Assembly: GCA_010279815.1 (NCBI GenBank)
Contig: QEOQ01000451.1
Coordinates: forward strand, 754,095-818,094
Length of the DNA stretch: 64,000 nt
From: Brachionus plicatilis
Lineage: Eukaryota > Rotifera > Eurotatoria > Ploima > Brachionidae
Direction of reading: 5' to 3'
Shown: piece after piece, positions 24,017-38,468 of the stretch
Layout of the letters: each line of letters begins with the position of its first letter
Position numbering within the stretch: the stretch's first letter is position 1
Program-made: the position numbers and the translations under genes
The notes under the pieces: model-generated
What the model was told of the DNA's origin: nothing
Database searches by the model: none
The model's input: the letters and a program-made list of their open reading frames with translations, nothing else

Positions 24017-25510
24017 AGAAAAGCAAATAAAAAAGATTGATCATGTCCTTTTCACAATTTTTATTCAATATTTAAAAGAAACTTTGAAATATTTTGACTG
24101 ATTTACTTCATTTTCGAGTTAACTTGATTACACGAATATTTGCCAGACAGCCGATCCATCTGGGTTTAATTCAGATAATGAAAAATGATTTCAGCAAATT
24201 TATTTGCTTCCAAATTGGGACGATTTAGTAACAAGAACAAAAATATTGAAGAAAAAATTACCTTTGATAATGAGTTTAATTTTGGTCGAGTACTTTGAGG
24301 ATCTTGATTCTACAACAAAAATAATTACGACGACAAATTTAAATCATTTGATTATGAAGTGTCTTATTTATTTTAATTATACTAACATTCTTCTTGACTT
24401 TAACCTTTTTGAAAAACTTTAACTAAAAACTTTAAACTTGATCTAAATGCTAAGACTAAAGATTATTTCGAATTACTACATCTATCCTTGCCTTATCTTC
24501 TTTTTTAGATAAGATAATTGATAAAATATAATATAAAAGATAATTAAAATAGACAAATTGAAAATTAATGACAGATGCTACATGTATAAGCATTGAACAG
24601 TTCAGGAAAGAAATAAGAAATAGTAGCAATTACATAATGGAGTATTCGGCTTATGTTACTCAAAGTATATTATAAAAAAATTTTATGGTTAATAGTTTTT
24701 TTTTAATTTAAAGTGATTAAAATACTAAAGTTGTGATGATTGTTTCTAAATTCTTGGTGAGTCTTTATTTCAAGAGAGACTTTATTTGCCAAAGGATGAC
24801 TTGGTATCATAACATTAACTTAAGTAAAAAAAAATAGATAATTCAGATTTAGATTATGAAAAAATTTAATATAACTCTACCTTACTGTATCAGAAAAATC
24901 AAGCAAATGGTTTAACTAAAAAATGCATCATTGCACTATACAATTTACATAACTTTTTTTAATCTTTAATTGAATTTAATTTTAAAAATTGAAACTGTTC
25001 AGTTAACAGGAAATTAGAAATTCTTACCAGACTTTAATACATAAACACTACCAAGTAATAATAATATTTTGATTTTTCTATAAACAATATAAATAAAACA
25101 TCATGGTATTATTAATAAAATTCTATCTTAAAAATGTTTTAATTATTAAATCTAATTTGAGTCACAATTCTGAATTTCAAAAAATAAAATCTTGTGACCA
25201 TGAAAAATCTACGTCATAACTTAACTTTGTGTAAAAATTATCACATGATATTTTATTTTTTTGTTAATTTCATTTTAAAATACTCAAATAAAATATTAAA
25301 AATGAATTTCAGAAAGATGCAAAAGTAACTTTAATATCTATTCAGAAAATTTCAAAATTTAAAATATAAGCTAAAATATGAAATAAAATATGCATTTATC
25401 AAGAAAAATATTCCGATTTTAAAACTCATAATATCTTTAATACTTTCAAAAATAATTCATTGTCTTTAAAGACAAAATAATTAAAAATCAATTACGTACT
25501 TATGGTTTAA
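24017..25510. other. Intergenic, upstream of EPG5
   Basis: AT-rich. A 72-codon frame at 24204-24422 has no family signature and AT-driven composition, so it is not called. No promoter element can be supported. Confidence 0.45.
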
Positions 25511-28500
25511 ATGGCCGAAGCAATAAAAGAAATATCAAAGCAGAAACTAGTAATTTTTAATCATCATTCTCTGAATTGGTCGTCATAAATCCTTTTTCTT
25601 ATAGACCTCCAAAACTAAACAAAACGAAGATAACGAAACTAGCAAAGAAATTAATGATGAAAACATTGAAAATAGATTGAAATCACTGCGCAGTTTTGTA
25701 ACTAATCTTGAACCATCGATTGTCCAGAATGCATCAGCGCCACCTATTGCTGAATCCTCAGAAACGGAGACCTCTCAGCCATCCACTAGCAATAATTCAA
25801 ACTATTATGACATGATATCTGAACAAGCTGAGAAAGCAAATCAAAAAGAAAGCAATCAATTCTCGGACTTGAATACCACTTTGGAAAACATAAAAATAGA
25901 CAATGCGCAACCAGTGCTTAAACATGTGGCCAGTGCACCTCAGGCTCCTCTAGTGGAAGACTTTAATCTAGACAAAATAAAACAAGTTAACAAACTTCAA
26001 TATCCCAAGCTAAACTGGAACCAACTTAATGAGCAGAGCTCAATAGAATCTGATTTGGGACGATTTTACGACAATGACCAATTGTGCAAAGACTTGGAAG
26101 TTTACTACAAGTGTAAAGTTATTTCTAATGATGTGTTCAATCGGAAAATAATAATGGACTTTGTTAAGACTCATTCGAACCTGGCCGATTTTCAATATGA
26201 TCCTTCCAACTCAAGTTGCCACTATAAACATGAATTTTTTGAATTAGTCCGCGACTACTACGAAGCAAGATGCTTGGTTCTGAAATGCGAAAGGCACATA
26301 AACGAGTACAAATGGACAACCATAACAGAACAAATGAGCAAAATATGGTCTTTTGAAAAGTACACAATTGAGTCGTATGGCGTATGTGGCGATCAGCAAA
26401 GGTGCAGACACGAACTAGTCAGTGAAAAGGCCTATTTGAATCGAATTGAACTCACTAAACTCCAGGACATGTTTTATGAGTTAAGATTTAATTTGATCAA
26501 AAATGGTCTCATTAGCTCGCAATTTTGTTCCAAACTAGCCAGACTAAAACTAGAATCTTATCTGCATGATTTTATGCTTCGATTTGATCACAATAAAGAG
26601 TTTGATCAAGAAAACTATGCGAATATGAATCATCAGCTCAAAATTTTGATCGACATTTTGTTCTTTTTTTATCGCAAAGTATCCAAAACAGTGCACCAAG
26701 CAAAAGAATCTGGTGCCAAAAACGAAAACAGTGATATCTACTATGAGATAGATGCTGAGCAATCGGAAACACAAACCAAAGAGATGGAAGGAGAAGAAGA
26801 TGAATTGGACAATGTTCAGGATGAAGTGTTGAGAAGTAATTTAATAGATTGGCTGAGGACATTTTGCTCTCTTCTCTTGAATGTATCTAACCAGAATAGA
26901 TTTGATACAATGAAAACTCACAAACTTGGTTTGATTACACAATTTTCAACAATTCACTTTGAAAATCAATTTTATGTTCTTCAACATTTACTTCGGGTCC
27001 AAGACGCCCTCAATTTTAGTAGTTTGATTCAAGTGCCATTTTTGTATTTGGACTGTCAGAACGAAAATGCTCAACTTTACAAATCTTTGAGTCTGAATTC
27101 ATCTAAATCAGACGGAATTATAAATATCTATTTTGATTATTATTTAAAATTGATAGCATCTTTTTCTTATGATATATTGTATAGGCAAGAGTCTCTAGGT
27201 TTGAGCAAGCACATATTAGAAAAATTGAAAAAAACAAAATCACAGCCTGCCAATTTGGACCCGTTGTCGGACACCAGTGAACACTCGACAAACCAGTGGC
27301 AATTTATTGATCTTGAGGGCGAACCTGAATCGCTAGAGTCAATTTTGACAGATGTCAACGAGGATGATTTGATCAAGCTCTACTATCAAATTCCATTCAA
27401 CAATTTGTTCTCATTTCTTTGGATGTACCTGGAGTATCAGTCGAAAAAGCCTCGCGAAGAAATGAAAATTTCCGACACCAATTTCCGCAAAAACTATGTG
27501 TCCATGAAAATCATGTCCTTTTTAGACAATTTGTCTCGCTTGAGCATTCGCAGTCTTTTGGTCTATAATCGGCTTAAATTTAAAAATTTTTCCAAACTAA
27601 TAGGCAAAACTTTGCGGGAAATTGTGAAATTTGTGCTGACACTGCTCGTGCGAAATGCCCACTTGGACAGCTTGAGGGTCCATTATGACAATTTTGTCAA
27701 GAGAATTTTCACCACTATAATTTACAGTCCGCGACTAAAGTCAATTAGATGGACCATTCTCAACCAGTTCAATATTGGTAAGCTAAACTTGAAGACCAAA
27801 TGGCTTCTTCTGAGCATAATGTGTGGAATCGATGTGTTCCATCCAAATTTTGAGCTTATATTCAACTCAGAATCAATTCATCCGGCCGAGTACATCAACC
27901 AATCGCTGCACAATGACCTGGAGCACATTTTGGTCAAAGAGTCATCTAGTTGCAGTGACATAGAGCTTCTATCTTTTATGAAATCATTGCATTTTTTGAT
28001 CGATTTGGACTCGGCCTCCCAAGACTTGAGCCAGCAAGAAGCCGACTTTATTCACCAAGTCATCAGAGTTATTTTCAAAATTTCCTATTGCTATCCAAGC
28101 ACTCAGGACACTTGTTATAAAGAGGGCAATTCGATTTTGTCTGCAGTAGCATTGGCGTATCCGTGTCTGATAGGCTCGATTTTAAGCGAAATAGACATCG
28201 ACTTGGATAAAATTGGCAAAAAAAGCCTTTTCTTGTGCGCCGATTTGCCCTTTGACAAATGGCTGCCCTTTGTTGACTTGAAAAAAGATGTCTATTTTAT
28301 TCAAAAGTGTCTTTTGCACAATGTGCCAAACTCAATTTTGTTTCGTTTGGCAGTGAAATTAATAGATGGCTTGAACTTTAAAATGAACACATTGGCAAAA
28401 AGTCAAGCTTATTTGACCAATGTTGACTTGAATATTAGAACATTGATTGGCACTTATGGGCTTATTGACCTGGGCACTCTATTCAAGATAAGATTGTCAA

Positions 28501-31500
28501 TTATTTTATTTGAACTTCATTCTAGACTGACCAATTATTCATACTTTGCCAAAAATGAGAACGAACTTTTTGGTACAGCAGTCAATTTTGATGAACTGAA
28601 CCAAAGCTATTACAAATTGGCAAAAGAAAAGCGAATAGATTTAATCTATTGGATTTGGTCAACCTTTTATAAAATGAACTTGTTCATCAAGATAGATGGT
28701 CTTCGGCTTATTGATTACTTGGAAGAATTGACTTGTGTCTATTCACCTTCGAGTGGTCACTTTGCCAGCACAAATTATTTGTGTAAATTTTATCAGCTTT
28801 ATCTTGGCTTTAGTCACCAAAACGAGCTGGTTTTGGACAGTGTGGAGACAGAGTCTGCTCAGACTTCAACCCAAACACTCCTTCAGTCAAAATGTGCCCT
28901 GGAAAGCTATCTAAGACTTGTATACACCTGTTCTGGCAACAACTTGAACGAAATAATCGACCATTCAATCGAATTAATTCAAATTATTTTGAATGTCAAC
29001 AAAAAATTTGGTTCCAACATGGCCAAAATTTCTTATCTAATTGTATTCGACTGGTTCGATAATTTGATTCGTAAATTTTTGACCACAAACCGAGTGGAAG
29101 AGTTTCGCCAGTGTGTGCTGAAAAATTTGGCCAAAGTGAGTCAAATAGTTCTCTTTTTGTTTTCGTTTAACCAATCTCAGATGAAATTAAACGACAACTA
29201 TTGCAGTAAATTGGAAAAAAATCTCAGAAAATGTGTCGCACCCAACGCCTTTGAGTCCTATCTGACCACATGGACCGAACTATTGCTCAAAACAAACAAA
29301 AACTGGTACAAATATAAAAATATAGTGAAATTTTTGGATTTTTTATTATGTTGGACTTTGAAGGCGTCGCTGTCAAACGGCTTAAACTTTATAAATTTAA
29401 ATCTGTTCGAAGAATTTTTGACATCTGTTAAAACAGACTTTGGCCTCACTGATCATCCTGGCACACCGGTATCAGATTCAGCGACCACTTCAGCCAATTC
29501 AAGTGAACACGAGTCTCAAAATTCTGCATGGTTCCAGCCTTCATTCAATTGGCTCAGCAGTTCATTTACATACGTGGTCAGCACTACCACAAATCAAATA
29601 TCCAACACTATGGGAGCAGCAATCGGAGCAATCACTGGTTCGAATAGCGAATTTTTTGAGTCAAACATCCACAACTTTACCTATGATAAAAGAATATACA
29701 AAGAATGTCCGTATGTGGGCTTTTACCTAAGTTTATGCGAGGAAAGAATCGAGGTTCAGTTGTCTTTGTGGACTGTGTTCAGATCTTTTTTGCTTGGGAT
29801 CAGTGATCCGCTAGGAAATTCTGTGGAAATGTCGCCGAGTAATTTAAACTCGGTGTCATTTATTGAAAATTGCTGGAAAAAAACCCTTTCTCTGGTCAAC
29901 AAAAGCAACAATTTGGCGCTTAACATTGCGCCCCAACGCTTAATGTTGTTCAAATGGTGCGAGCGAGCAATCGAGCTCGAGCACCACCATCCATTGCTGA
30001 TACTCTATTGGCAAAAATTTTTCAACATCTACTTGGATAAAGACTACCACGCTGCCTTGAATCAATTGTACAGATCGAGCACCCACTCTTCTGACTCTGG
30101 CGATCAACAAGTCCAGTCCGTCACTTTTAAACTATTCACCAGCACTTCTCAAATGAATTCACTGCTTAAGCAAATGAAAAAGCATCTGGAGTTGACCAGC
30201 CAGCACTATGCTTACCGCGAGAACCACGATCCGCAAATAAACGAACTAATGAGCAAACTGTTCTACGCTCTGTCTCTGTGGATAGACGAGACCAGACTCC
30301 ATGATCCAAATTTGTATCTGCCCGCACTGCCCAACCACTATCATCCAAGCTTGCTTGGCAAAATATTCAGCAAAAACTGCGACCTGTGGACCGAATTTAT
30401 TGAGCTAAACAAATTAACTTTGCACCTGAGTTCGATAAGCAAATCAGCCGATATAATCAAATCACAGAGTGCATCAAGTATGAGTCAACTGAGCTCCACA
30501 CTGAGTCAAAAGGCACTTTTTTTTACCCAATCGGACAGATTGGTGCAAAAAATGGCCTCACTTGACGAACTAAATTTAAATTTTAAATCGCCCCTAAAAG
30601 ACAAATACGGCGATTCAATCGAAAACATGGTTCGCATTGAATCGGTGGCTGCCAGATCGTCCAGAGACGAAGCAGATCTAATAATTAACGTCAGCGAGCA
30701 TTTGATCAAGAACATTTTCAAGTACAACAAGGATTTTATCAACCACAATCTAAATCACATGCTCAAACTGGACGAAAAGCTAACCAACAAGTATCTGATC
30801 CATTTGTGGCACAATGAAATGTGCGAAAAGTATGTGCAGGTTGGCTGCACTAGTCTAGTCAATCCCATGCACCAGTGTTCTAGGCCAGCTATGGTCAAAT
30901 TTGTTTACGAGGTGGCCACCAAACGAGATCAATTCCGACACGACATCAGAGAAAACCGAGCTGCATATGAAAAATTGATAGGCAATTTTTCCGATTTGAG
31001 TGGTCAGTCGAAATTTCCGCACGACGAAATTGTGTCGTCAATGGTGGCCTTGAGTCAACTGATCAAACGCTTGCTCAGAAACCACCATTACAACCCGTCC
31101 GAAGACTCCAGCAATGGCTTCATTCTTACCAAGCTGTTCTACCTGCTGATCGATTTGTACGAAGCGCACATGAACCATCCAAATGATGTGCTCAATCCCG
31201 CCAAATCCATAACCACCACTCAAACCAAAGCAATCAATTTGACCGGATGGTCAATTTTGTTCAAAAACAGTGACTCATTGGAGCAGATAAATGACCAGTT
31301 CAGCGCTGATTCGGTCCATTTGTTCATGTTCGATTTGATCCATTTGATAGGCAGCAATTTTATACACTCGAGTGGCGGAGGCCGCCGGTCACCCAACTCA
31401 TTCCGAAAAACAAATCAACTGGTCTTGTTGGAAAAAATAATCCAAAAGCTGACAGCCACCATCAGCATGAACAATGTGCTGGAGAATACGGCGAGTCTGA

Positions 31501-34500
31501 GTAGGCAAAGTTCAGCGAGCTCTCAGATGCCTTCGACCAGACGCAGCAGTTCCATTTTGCTCAATTTGACCAGGAACAAACTTTCGCTGATGGCTCTGTG
31601 CGCTCAGTACGTCGAGCCAAACGATCTGGACTTGTTCAATGAATTCTACATGAGCATTTTGTGTTCCATAAACTCAATTTTGCTCAATGAAGTGCGCAAC
31701 GAGTGCCAAAGCGATCCAAATTTGCCATCGCTTGACTCCACCGAAATGATAAATCAAAAATTTTCCATCATTTTTCAGCTATTGACCAAATTTTCCTTTA
31801 TTAACTTGAATTTTTTGCTCAAAAATGAAACTGACGAGGACAGATTAAAAAAAATCTGCACCAACTTTGTTGATGTGAACCTGAACTTTTTGTCCGAGTT
31901 AAATTTGGAACATTTGGTGATAGACCATCAGACAGTCATACCAGACGCGATCAACGCACAAATAAAAAAAAGAGATGCCAATCTAAAGCTCATACTGGAC
32001 CAGTGTGTGGACAACTACGTTTCCATATTGAATGTCGCATATCCGTCCTATTTTGACTACATACTGCAGCGAATACTCGAGTTCAGCTCGGCGCCAAATG
32101 CGCTCAAATACGGCCCCAAGAGCATGGCCACTTTTTTGAATGTAATCAAACAAAACGAACTTGTTATGCTCAATCAAAATTCTTGTCTTGGCAAGTACCA
32201 GTACGAAAAAACCTTCAAATATCTGAAAGATTTTTTCATGTTCGAAAAGTCTAAGTTTGCGCACAAAAAAATTTGCTTTTTGTCACACTGGTCACTATTT
32301 GCTCGCCAAATAAGCCAAATAAACTCCAATCTGGCCTTGATTTATTTTGACAAATTTCTGCTCAAAAATATAGATGGAACAAAATTTGACACCATGTTTT
32401 CAATACTGTGCGATTTGTATTTGGTCTGGACGGAACCATCGACCATTCTCGACATCACATCCAAGTGTCAAATAGACGTCAAACACATATACAAGTCACA
32501 AGTGGCCTCGATCGAGGCCAGACACCACCTGGAGCCCAGCTCGTCCACAAACAGCCAATCTGCCATTTTAATAATGATAGACTCACTTTTGGAAACATTT
32601 CACTTCGTTTTGGAAAGACTTCCTCCGAGCCTGAAAAATCATGCCCTAAACCGACTGGTTCACTTTTATTATGAGCAAATTGTGTGTCCACTAAGCCCTG
32701 TGTCGCACATAAACACAAACAGTCTCGAATGCTACCACACATGCATGGCCAAGTACTCGAGCACTTGGTTTGGCGCAGGCTCGTTCGAGCCCGACTGCCG
32801 CACTGTCAACCTAATGGCCGAGATCAGCTCAAACCAGGCGCCTGAACCACTCAAATACTTGGCCTTTAATTTGGTTTGCTTTTTTGATCTGTCCAAAATA
32901 ACAGACAGCTACTTTCGTCAGCCAGAAATTAAGCCCATTCAAATAAACGACCTGCTCAAGTGTATCCTTCAGCTGCTGGCCGAGTTTTGTCTGCGAGATT
33001 CAATCAGAGAATCGGACAGTTTTGACGCTCTGCTCAGACCGGTCTATAACCAGGCCGAAGTGCTCCAGTACTGGTCCATGCTCAGCGACAATTCCTATTC
33101 AAACATTGTGCTGGACAGATTTTTGCCATTGGCTGACTACAGATATGCATTTGCCAGTAGAGGTGTAGAAAAAGGCTTGTTGATGATGGTACTCAAATCG
33201 GCAGCCGAATTTTACTCGCTGGTCGAGAGAAATTCCCTAAGCTGCTTTTCGTCGGCAAAAAGGCGACTTTACCTAAAGACCATGTGCGAACTGCTGCTCA
33301 AACCCTCGGCTCAATCGGTCAAGACCGACATAGAGTCATTTCAGAATTGTATAATGAATTTGTTGACTGACATTGAAACATTTTCCATATCAGCTGTCAC
33401 CGAGTCTATCAATAACTTGAATTTAAATCACGAAATTCAGCTCCTGGTGGACGAAAGTCTCAGTCTCATCACTCGCGGAGATGCCAGCCTGACAGAAATT
33501 TACCAGTGCATATTCGAGTCTTGGCTCAGCTCTTCCAAGGACTCGCCAATTCTGACTCACTTCATAAATCGTTTATCGCGCAACTACAATTTGTTAATGA
33601 GTGAAAAAAGTAGTGACACATATTGTCGGCTATTGGAGCTGTGCATTGAGGTTTTGTACGAGAGTGGCCAAGTGGACCTGGACTCGGATGAAATGGAAAA
33701 AAATGTACTCTTGTCGCAGCCAAAATTGGCAAATGGTGAGTGGGATATTTTGATGAAAGAAATTGATTTCATTAAAATGGCTCAATTGAATTTGGACGAT
33801 TTGTTTGAGTGCAAATTGTTGATCAATTCAAGTTATCTACTGCTCAATTGTTACATGTGCCAGAGGCTGGCCATTTTGAAAGCAAGCATGAGCTATGAAG
33901 ACGGATGTCTCAAATACACTGATAAAATATTGGCATCGTTTTTGACGGGCCAAAGCAAGCCAAAGTGTTTGAATGAGGAAAAAGCTATTTTGATTTTGAA
34001 ACAATTGCTTGAATGCTTTTTGGCCGTGAGTGTAACTTGTGCTGGCAATTTTGAAATTGAAAATATTGTTGGTGCACAAATGATGCGCTTGGCAAATTTG
34101 TTGATCTATTATGGCGAGGATATTTTGTCTGGTCAGAATCCGTGCAACGAGGGCCAGTCGATTGGATCCGATCTGCTCGCCTCAATTGGACTCAATATTT
34201 TGGCCAAAAAATCACAGTATTCTTTAAAATTTCGCTTTTATTGCCGCTCAATGGCCATTTGTGTAATTAAACAAATTTTAGTTGTCAAACGATGCCAAGT
34301 TAAAGGACTCTTTCCAAAGCTTGAGAATCAAAATAAAGAAGAGTTCGGCTATAAAATTCGCCTAAGCCATCTGGACAACAGTGGTTATGGCACCGATTCG
34401 TTTAATTTGGGACACCAGTCAGGTCAAGATGCCAGCCACATGTTGTCCACTTCTTTGCCCAGCTCAGGTCTAAATAGCACCAAGGAAGACTCAATTCTGC

Positions 34501-34724
34501 ACCAGAAGCATAATCAACTTTTAAAACAAGCAGCTTATCAGTTTCATTTGATCTATCAGACTAAAGCGTACTCTCAAGCTAGTGAGGCCAATTTTGTTCA
34601 GTTGGCTAATTTTGTAAATGACCAGCTAACTCAGCAGGCGCAGTATTTTTGCTTACCGCAGTGCTTGAACTTAAGCAAGTATTTATGCTTGAAATTATTC
34701 CGCGAAAAGTTTTATCTGTTTTAA
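25511..34724 (+). CDS. EPG5: EPG5 autophagy tethering factor, nearly intronless
   Basis: Proposed exons are 25511-25549 (MAEAIKEISKQKL, in good start context) and 25605-34724. The 55-bp intron has GT...TTCTTATAG ends. Total is 3052 residues, against 2579 in human. The second exon alone is 9.1 kb. Family-like stretches near the start include YPKLNWNQLNEQ, the DLEVYYKCK region, KHEFFELVRDYYEARCLVLKC and RLKLESYLHDF; the rest is alpha-helical repeat-like. In other animals EPG5 is a cytosolic Rab7 effector on late endosomes and lysosomes that promotes autophagosome-lysosome fusion through SNAREs. Codon use is more GC-rich than the flanks. The main frame is open upstream of its first internal ATG, so the start depends on the small first exon, which I infer. 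RMC1 follows 225 bp downstream on the same strand. Confidence 0.88.
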
Positions 34725-34949
34725 ATTGGACATTTAAATTGAAATTATAAATATTTATTGTGTATAAGAAAAATTGTACGAGCTTTTGTTAAAATATTTA
34801 ATCTTTTTTTTTTTTGTTAATTTATTAAATAAAAATTTGAAATAAATTGAAATTTTGTTTTTAAAAAAACTTCAAAAATATGGGATTTAAAAAACCCGAT
34901 ATTATTTAAAAAAAAATATTAAGGTTTTTACGATTTATGTTTTTAGAGA
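34725..34949 (+). promoter_or_regulatory. Short EPG5-RMC1 intergenic with polyA signal and splice-acceptor-like site
   Basis: Within 225 bp there are AATAAA-type signals (about 34826-34846), poly-T runs and then TTATGTTTTTAG ending at 34946, three bases before the RMC1 ATG at 34950. A 3'-splice-site consensus this close to a start codon fits either a 5'-UTR intron or trans-splicing of a spliced leader onto a downstream cistron. Confidence 0.45.
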
Positions 34950-37900
34950 ATGAATGAAAGTGAACCGAAAATAGAACTTTTGACTCTGAGTGAGAACCCG
35001 ATAAGCTTTGAGCCGATTAGCAATTTGACCAATGTATTTTTTGATAGAGATAACCAGCAAATTTTTTGTGTTCGTTCAAATGGAGTCGGAGGTAATTAGT
35101 TCTAAAAAAATTGACCTATTGTCAATGGGTTCACTAAGAACAGTTTAGGTAAAAATTAAAAAAAAGTCGATCTTTTTTAATGCAAAGTAACAAAAGATAA
35201 AATTTGGCTTGGAGATAAATGTTATAAAACTAAACTGAATCTCAGGTATCTTGTAATTAATAAAACATCAAAAAAAGTTTGAATTTGTAGTTACAAATTT
35301 TAAGTTCAAGTTCAAAGCATTTTACGATAGTTCTAGATTATTTTTATAGAACTAATTATAAAGAAATTTTTGGAGTTTATAAATTCAGTTACATCAAATA
35401 AAATAATTATTATTCGAAAATATTTCATTATAAATTTACCATGTTTCACTAAGTTTTCAATCTAGTTTCATTTAACATCCCAGGGAAATTGTATTTGCAA
35501 AAAAATCACAAGTTTCACATAATTTCTCTGGGACATTTAACAGTGTTGCATTTAAAAGCTCATAGGATATTAAATGAGGAAATTCACTATATTATATGTG
35601 TATGTAAGCATTTTATTTTATTTTTCAATTGAATTAGAGCATTCCCTTATAATTAAGTGTTTTTTATTAATTCATGGCATATAACCCCATGCTTTTGTGT
35701 TACGAGTATATTATCTTTTAGGAATCTTTTATTTCCCTCTCACTTTATAATTTAAATTCGTTAATTAGAACGTAAAAATTACATTTGACTGCTAGATCTT
35801 TTTACATTCAATAATGTTCCGTAAAGTTTACATTGATCTATAAAAATAATTTTTGTTGAACTCTAACACACTTTATATTCACATGTTATAATTTATTTTT
35901 GAAATAAAAATAGCTAAAAATGTTCTAAAATGATAAACTTTTAAAATAAAAGTTCAAAACTTTAAAAATTTGAATATTTAGTGTAAGAACTAAAAGAAAT
36001 ATTAAAATAAGTATCTTATTAACTTTTTATTATTTCAATTCGATTTATAGCATCAAAGTGTTTGGAATTTAAATTTTTCTACGCAATAATAGCAAATTTC
36101 AATGATCATGTCAAAACTTTAATTTTCAAAATTTTAAATCAACCTTAAATAATTATTGTTGATTTTTTTTTCAATTAAAAAATCTACAATTAACTTCATA
36201 GAGACAGTAAATGTGCAACTAATTTATTCAACCATTATTTTAATGATATGTTTTTTAATGTACCTCCTTAAACTGTATTTCTGATTTTGTGGAAGTAATA
36301 ATTAAGGATGCCTAATTATGGAAAAATTCCATTCTTGGGAGCAAATTTACAATTTAATTTATAAGAAAAATATTTTTTTTACAAAATGCTTGAAAAAAAT
36401 GACCAAACACTAATGTCAATAATCAAATTGCATTAATCGGTGTATCATTTTAGATTCATAAATTTTTATTAAGGTGTGGTAGTCAAGAGTCCAGTGACAA
36501 ATTCCAATTTAACTTTTCGAATGGAAGATAAAGGTAATGTAGCAACTATAAAATTCAATCCGAACATGAACATATTGGCAATTAGGCGCCGAGACAGAAG
36601 TTGCATCGATTTCATAAATTTTGTAAACTCACAGCCTCAAATAAATGAATACTCGCAAAGTTTTAAAGCCAAAAGTTCTCAGTTCCAAGAATGTTACTGG
36701 CTAGATAACAATGAAATTCTTCTGGTAAGTGAACAAGGCTTCGAACATTATCAGATATATGCAGAAAAACGAGCCCTTAAATTAATTAAATACGTAAATA
36801 TGCCTCTAAATTGGCTTATATGGTCACGCGAGGCTCAAGTATTCATCGTATCAACAGGTAGCTATGGCACAGTACTAAATCCCTATGTATATAATAAAGG
36901 CTCTTTCATGAAACTGCCCAAATTCGAGGTTGATTTACCACTTCCGGTCAACTTGGCCAAATACCGCTATACACCAGATTCACCTGGCGGTAATCGCCTC
37001 TTCCTTAACGAATCCGATGTGGTTCTTGGTAAAATCTACAACGAGTTTTATGTCATGATCATTAGACAAATGTCAACTGGCCAATCTAATTCAGATTTGA
37101 AAGTTCGTCGCCCTTCTTCTAGCATTAGCACTGGATTTTCCGAAATAGCCATGTATAAACTTTTGACAGATAGCCCTGCTAAAAAAACAAATATCCTAAA
37201 AATAAATTTATCTGGCAGGTTTACCTTAAACATCATAGATGAGCTCATAATTGTCCATCATCGTAATTCATTGTCTAGTCTCATATTTGATATCAGAATA
37301 TCCAGTGATTTTGATGGATACACAACATTCAATCATCCGATCATTAAGAAAGCATCGATTCAAATGAGCAGCTCAAATGAACCTAATGATAATTCAATCA
37401 GAAATTTTGACACTGGTTTTACGCCTGTTGAAATGTATTCTATGAATTGGATTATGTTTTTGCCCAATGTGATTATCGATGCCAAACTAGGATTCTTTTG
37501 GCATGTAGAACTGAATTTAAAAAATGATGATCTAAGACCTTTTCAAGAGTTTGATGATGACTATTTGAAACTAATTGAATTTCTTCTAAATAGAAAAAAT
37601 ACCAAGATTCACGTTTTGAAAGTATTTAAATAATTAAATTTGAATAAATTTTGAAAATTTTATTTTTTTTTAGGTATGTGAAAAAGTTATAAGACTTAAG
37701 TCAAGTTTAAAAATTTTAGCAAGTTTATTTGACAAGATAAACGAAGTCTATAGAATGTCATTGATTCTTTACCCTAATCAAACAGAATCTGTTGATTCCA
37801 GCGTTGAGGCAAATTCTTCATCTAACCGAGAAAATCAATCTTTTTGGAAACAATTACCATTTATTGAACAGTATGACATGCACAACACAATATTGTATCC

Positions 37901-38468
37901 TTTATTGGAAGATGAGCAGTGGTGGAATTCAAATTCGAAGTATATAATATCAATTATTGTTGAATACTTTCGTTCTCTTAATTGTTATAACATAGTAATA
38001 GAACATTTTTTGTATAAACTTCTTGTAAACGCATTGCTAAAAGATAATCGTCTTTATCAACTACATCAGTACCTTCAGTATCATGTTCTGAGCGATTCGA
38101 AGCCTTTAGCTTGTCTTTTATTAAGCATCCAATCTAATTATCCTGCTGCAAATCAACTGGCCATGGACATGCTCAAAAGACTCGGCACCGCAAATGAGGA
38201 AATAATAGATGTTCTTTTATCTAATAATTTGGTGTTGCCTGCTCTGAGATTTGCCATTCAAATGAAATCAGACGATCAATTGATTCCCGGAAAATTTCTT
38301 GAAACTGCTAAGTCGATGGACGATCATGCTATTTATTATGAAACTTTTAAATTTTTTGAAGAGCGTAACATAAGACTTAGAGGAACACCTAATTTTAGAA
38401 AAGATGAAAATTGTGATTTTTACGTTGAATATTTTAATCAATTGTTTAATTTAAAAGCTATTAAATAA
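34950..38468 (+). CDS. RMC1: RMC1, regulator of the Mon1-Ccz1 Rab7 GEF (3 exons)
   Basis: Exons 34950-35091, 36474-37621 and 37674-38468 give 2085 nt and 694 residues (human RMC1/C18orf8 is 657). Phases and GT-AG ends are consistent; intron 1 is 1382 bp and intron 2 is 52 bp. The N-terminal WD40-like propeller begins with FFDRDNQQIFCVRSNG, joined over intron 1 to GVVVKSP. Later landmarks are RMEDKG...IKFNPNMNILA, KLPKFEVDLP and IIDELIIVHH. The C-terminal Mic1 domain carries LHQYLQYHVLSDSKPLACLLL, AMDMLKRLGTANEEIIDVLL and RLRGTPNF, all close to human RMC1. The protein is a stable third subunit of metazoan Mon1-Ccz1, which activates Rab7 on late endosomes and supports autophagy and cholesterol export. 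An out-of-frame ATG overlaps the start region, so the first ATG was kept. Confidence 0.93.

Noticed and set aside
24204..24422. 72-codon frame on the plus strand
   Set aside because: AT-driven residues (Leu, Ile, Asn, Lys), no motif and no splice partners.
35474..35545. Inverted pair TCCCAGGGAAATT / AATTTCTCTGGGA in RMC1 intron 1
   Set aside because: A single 13-bp arm with one mismatch and no target duplication is too weak to call a MITE or structured RNA.
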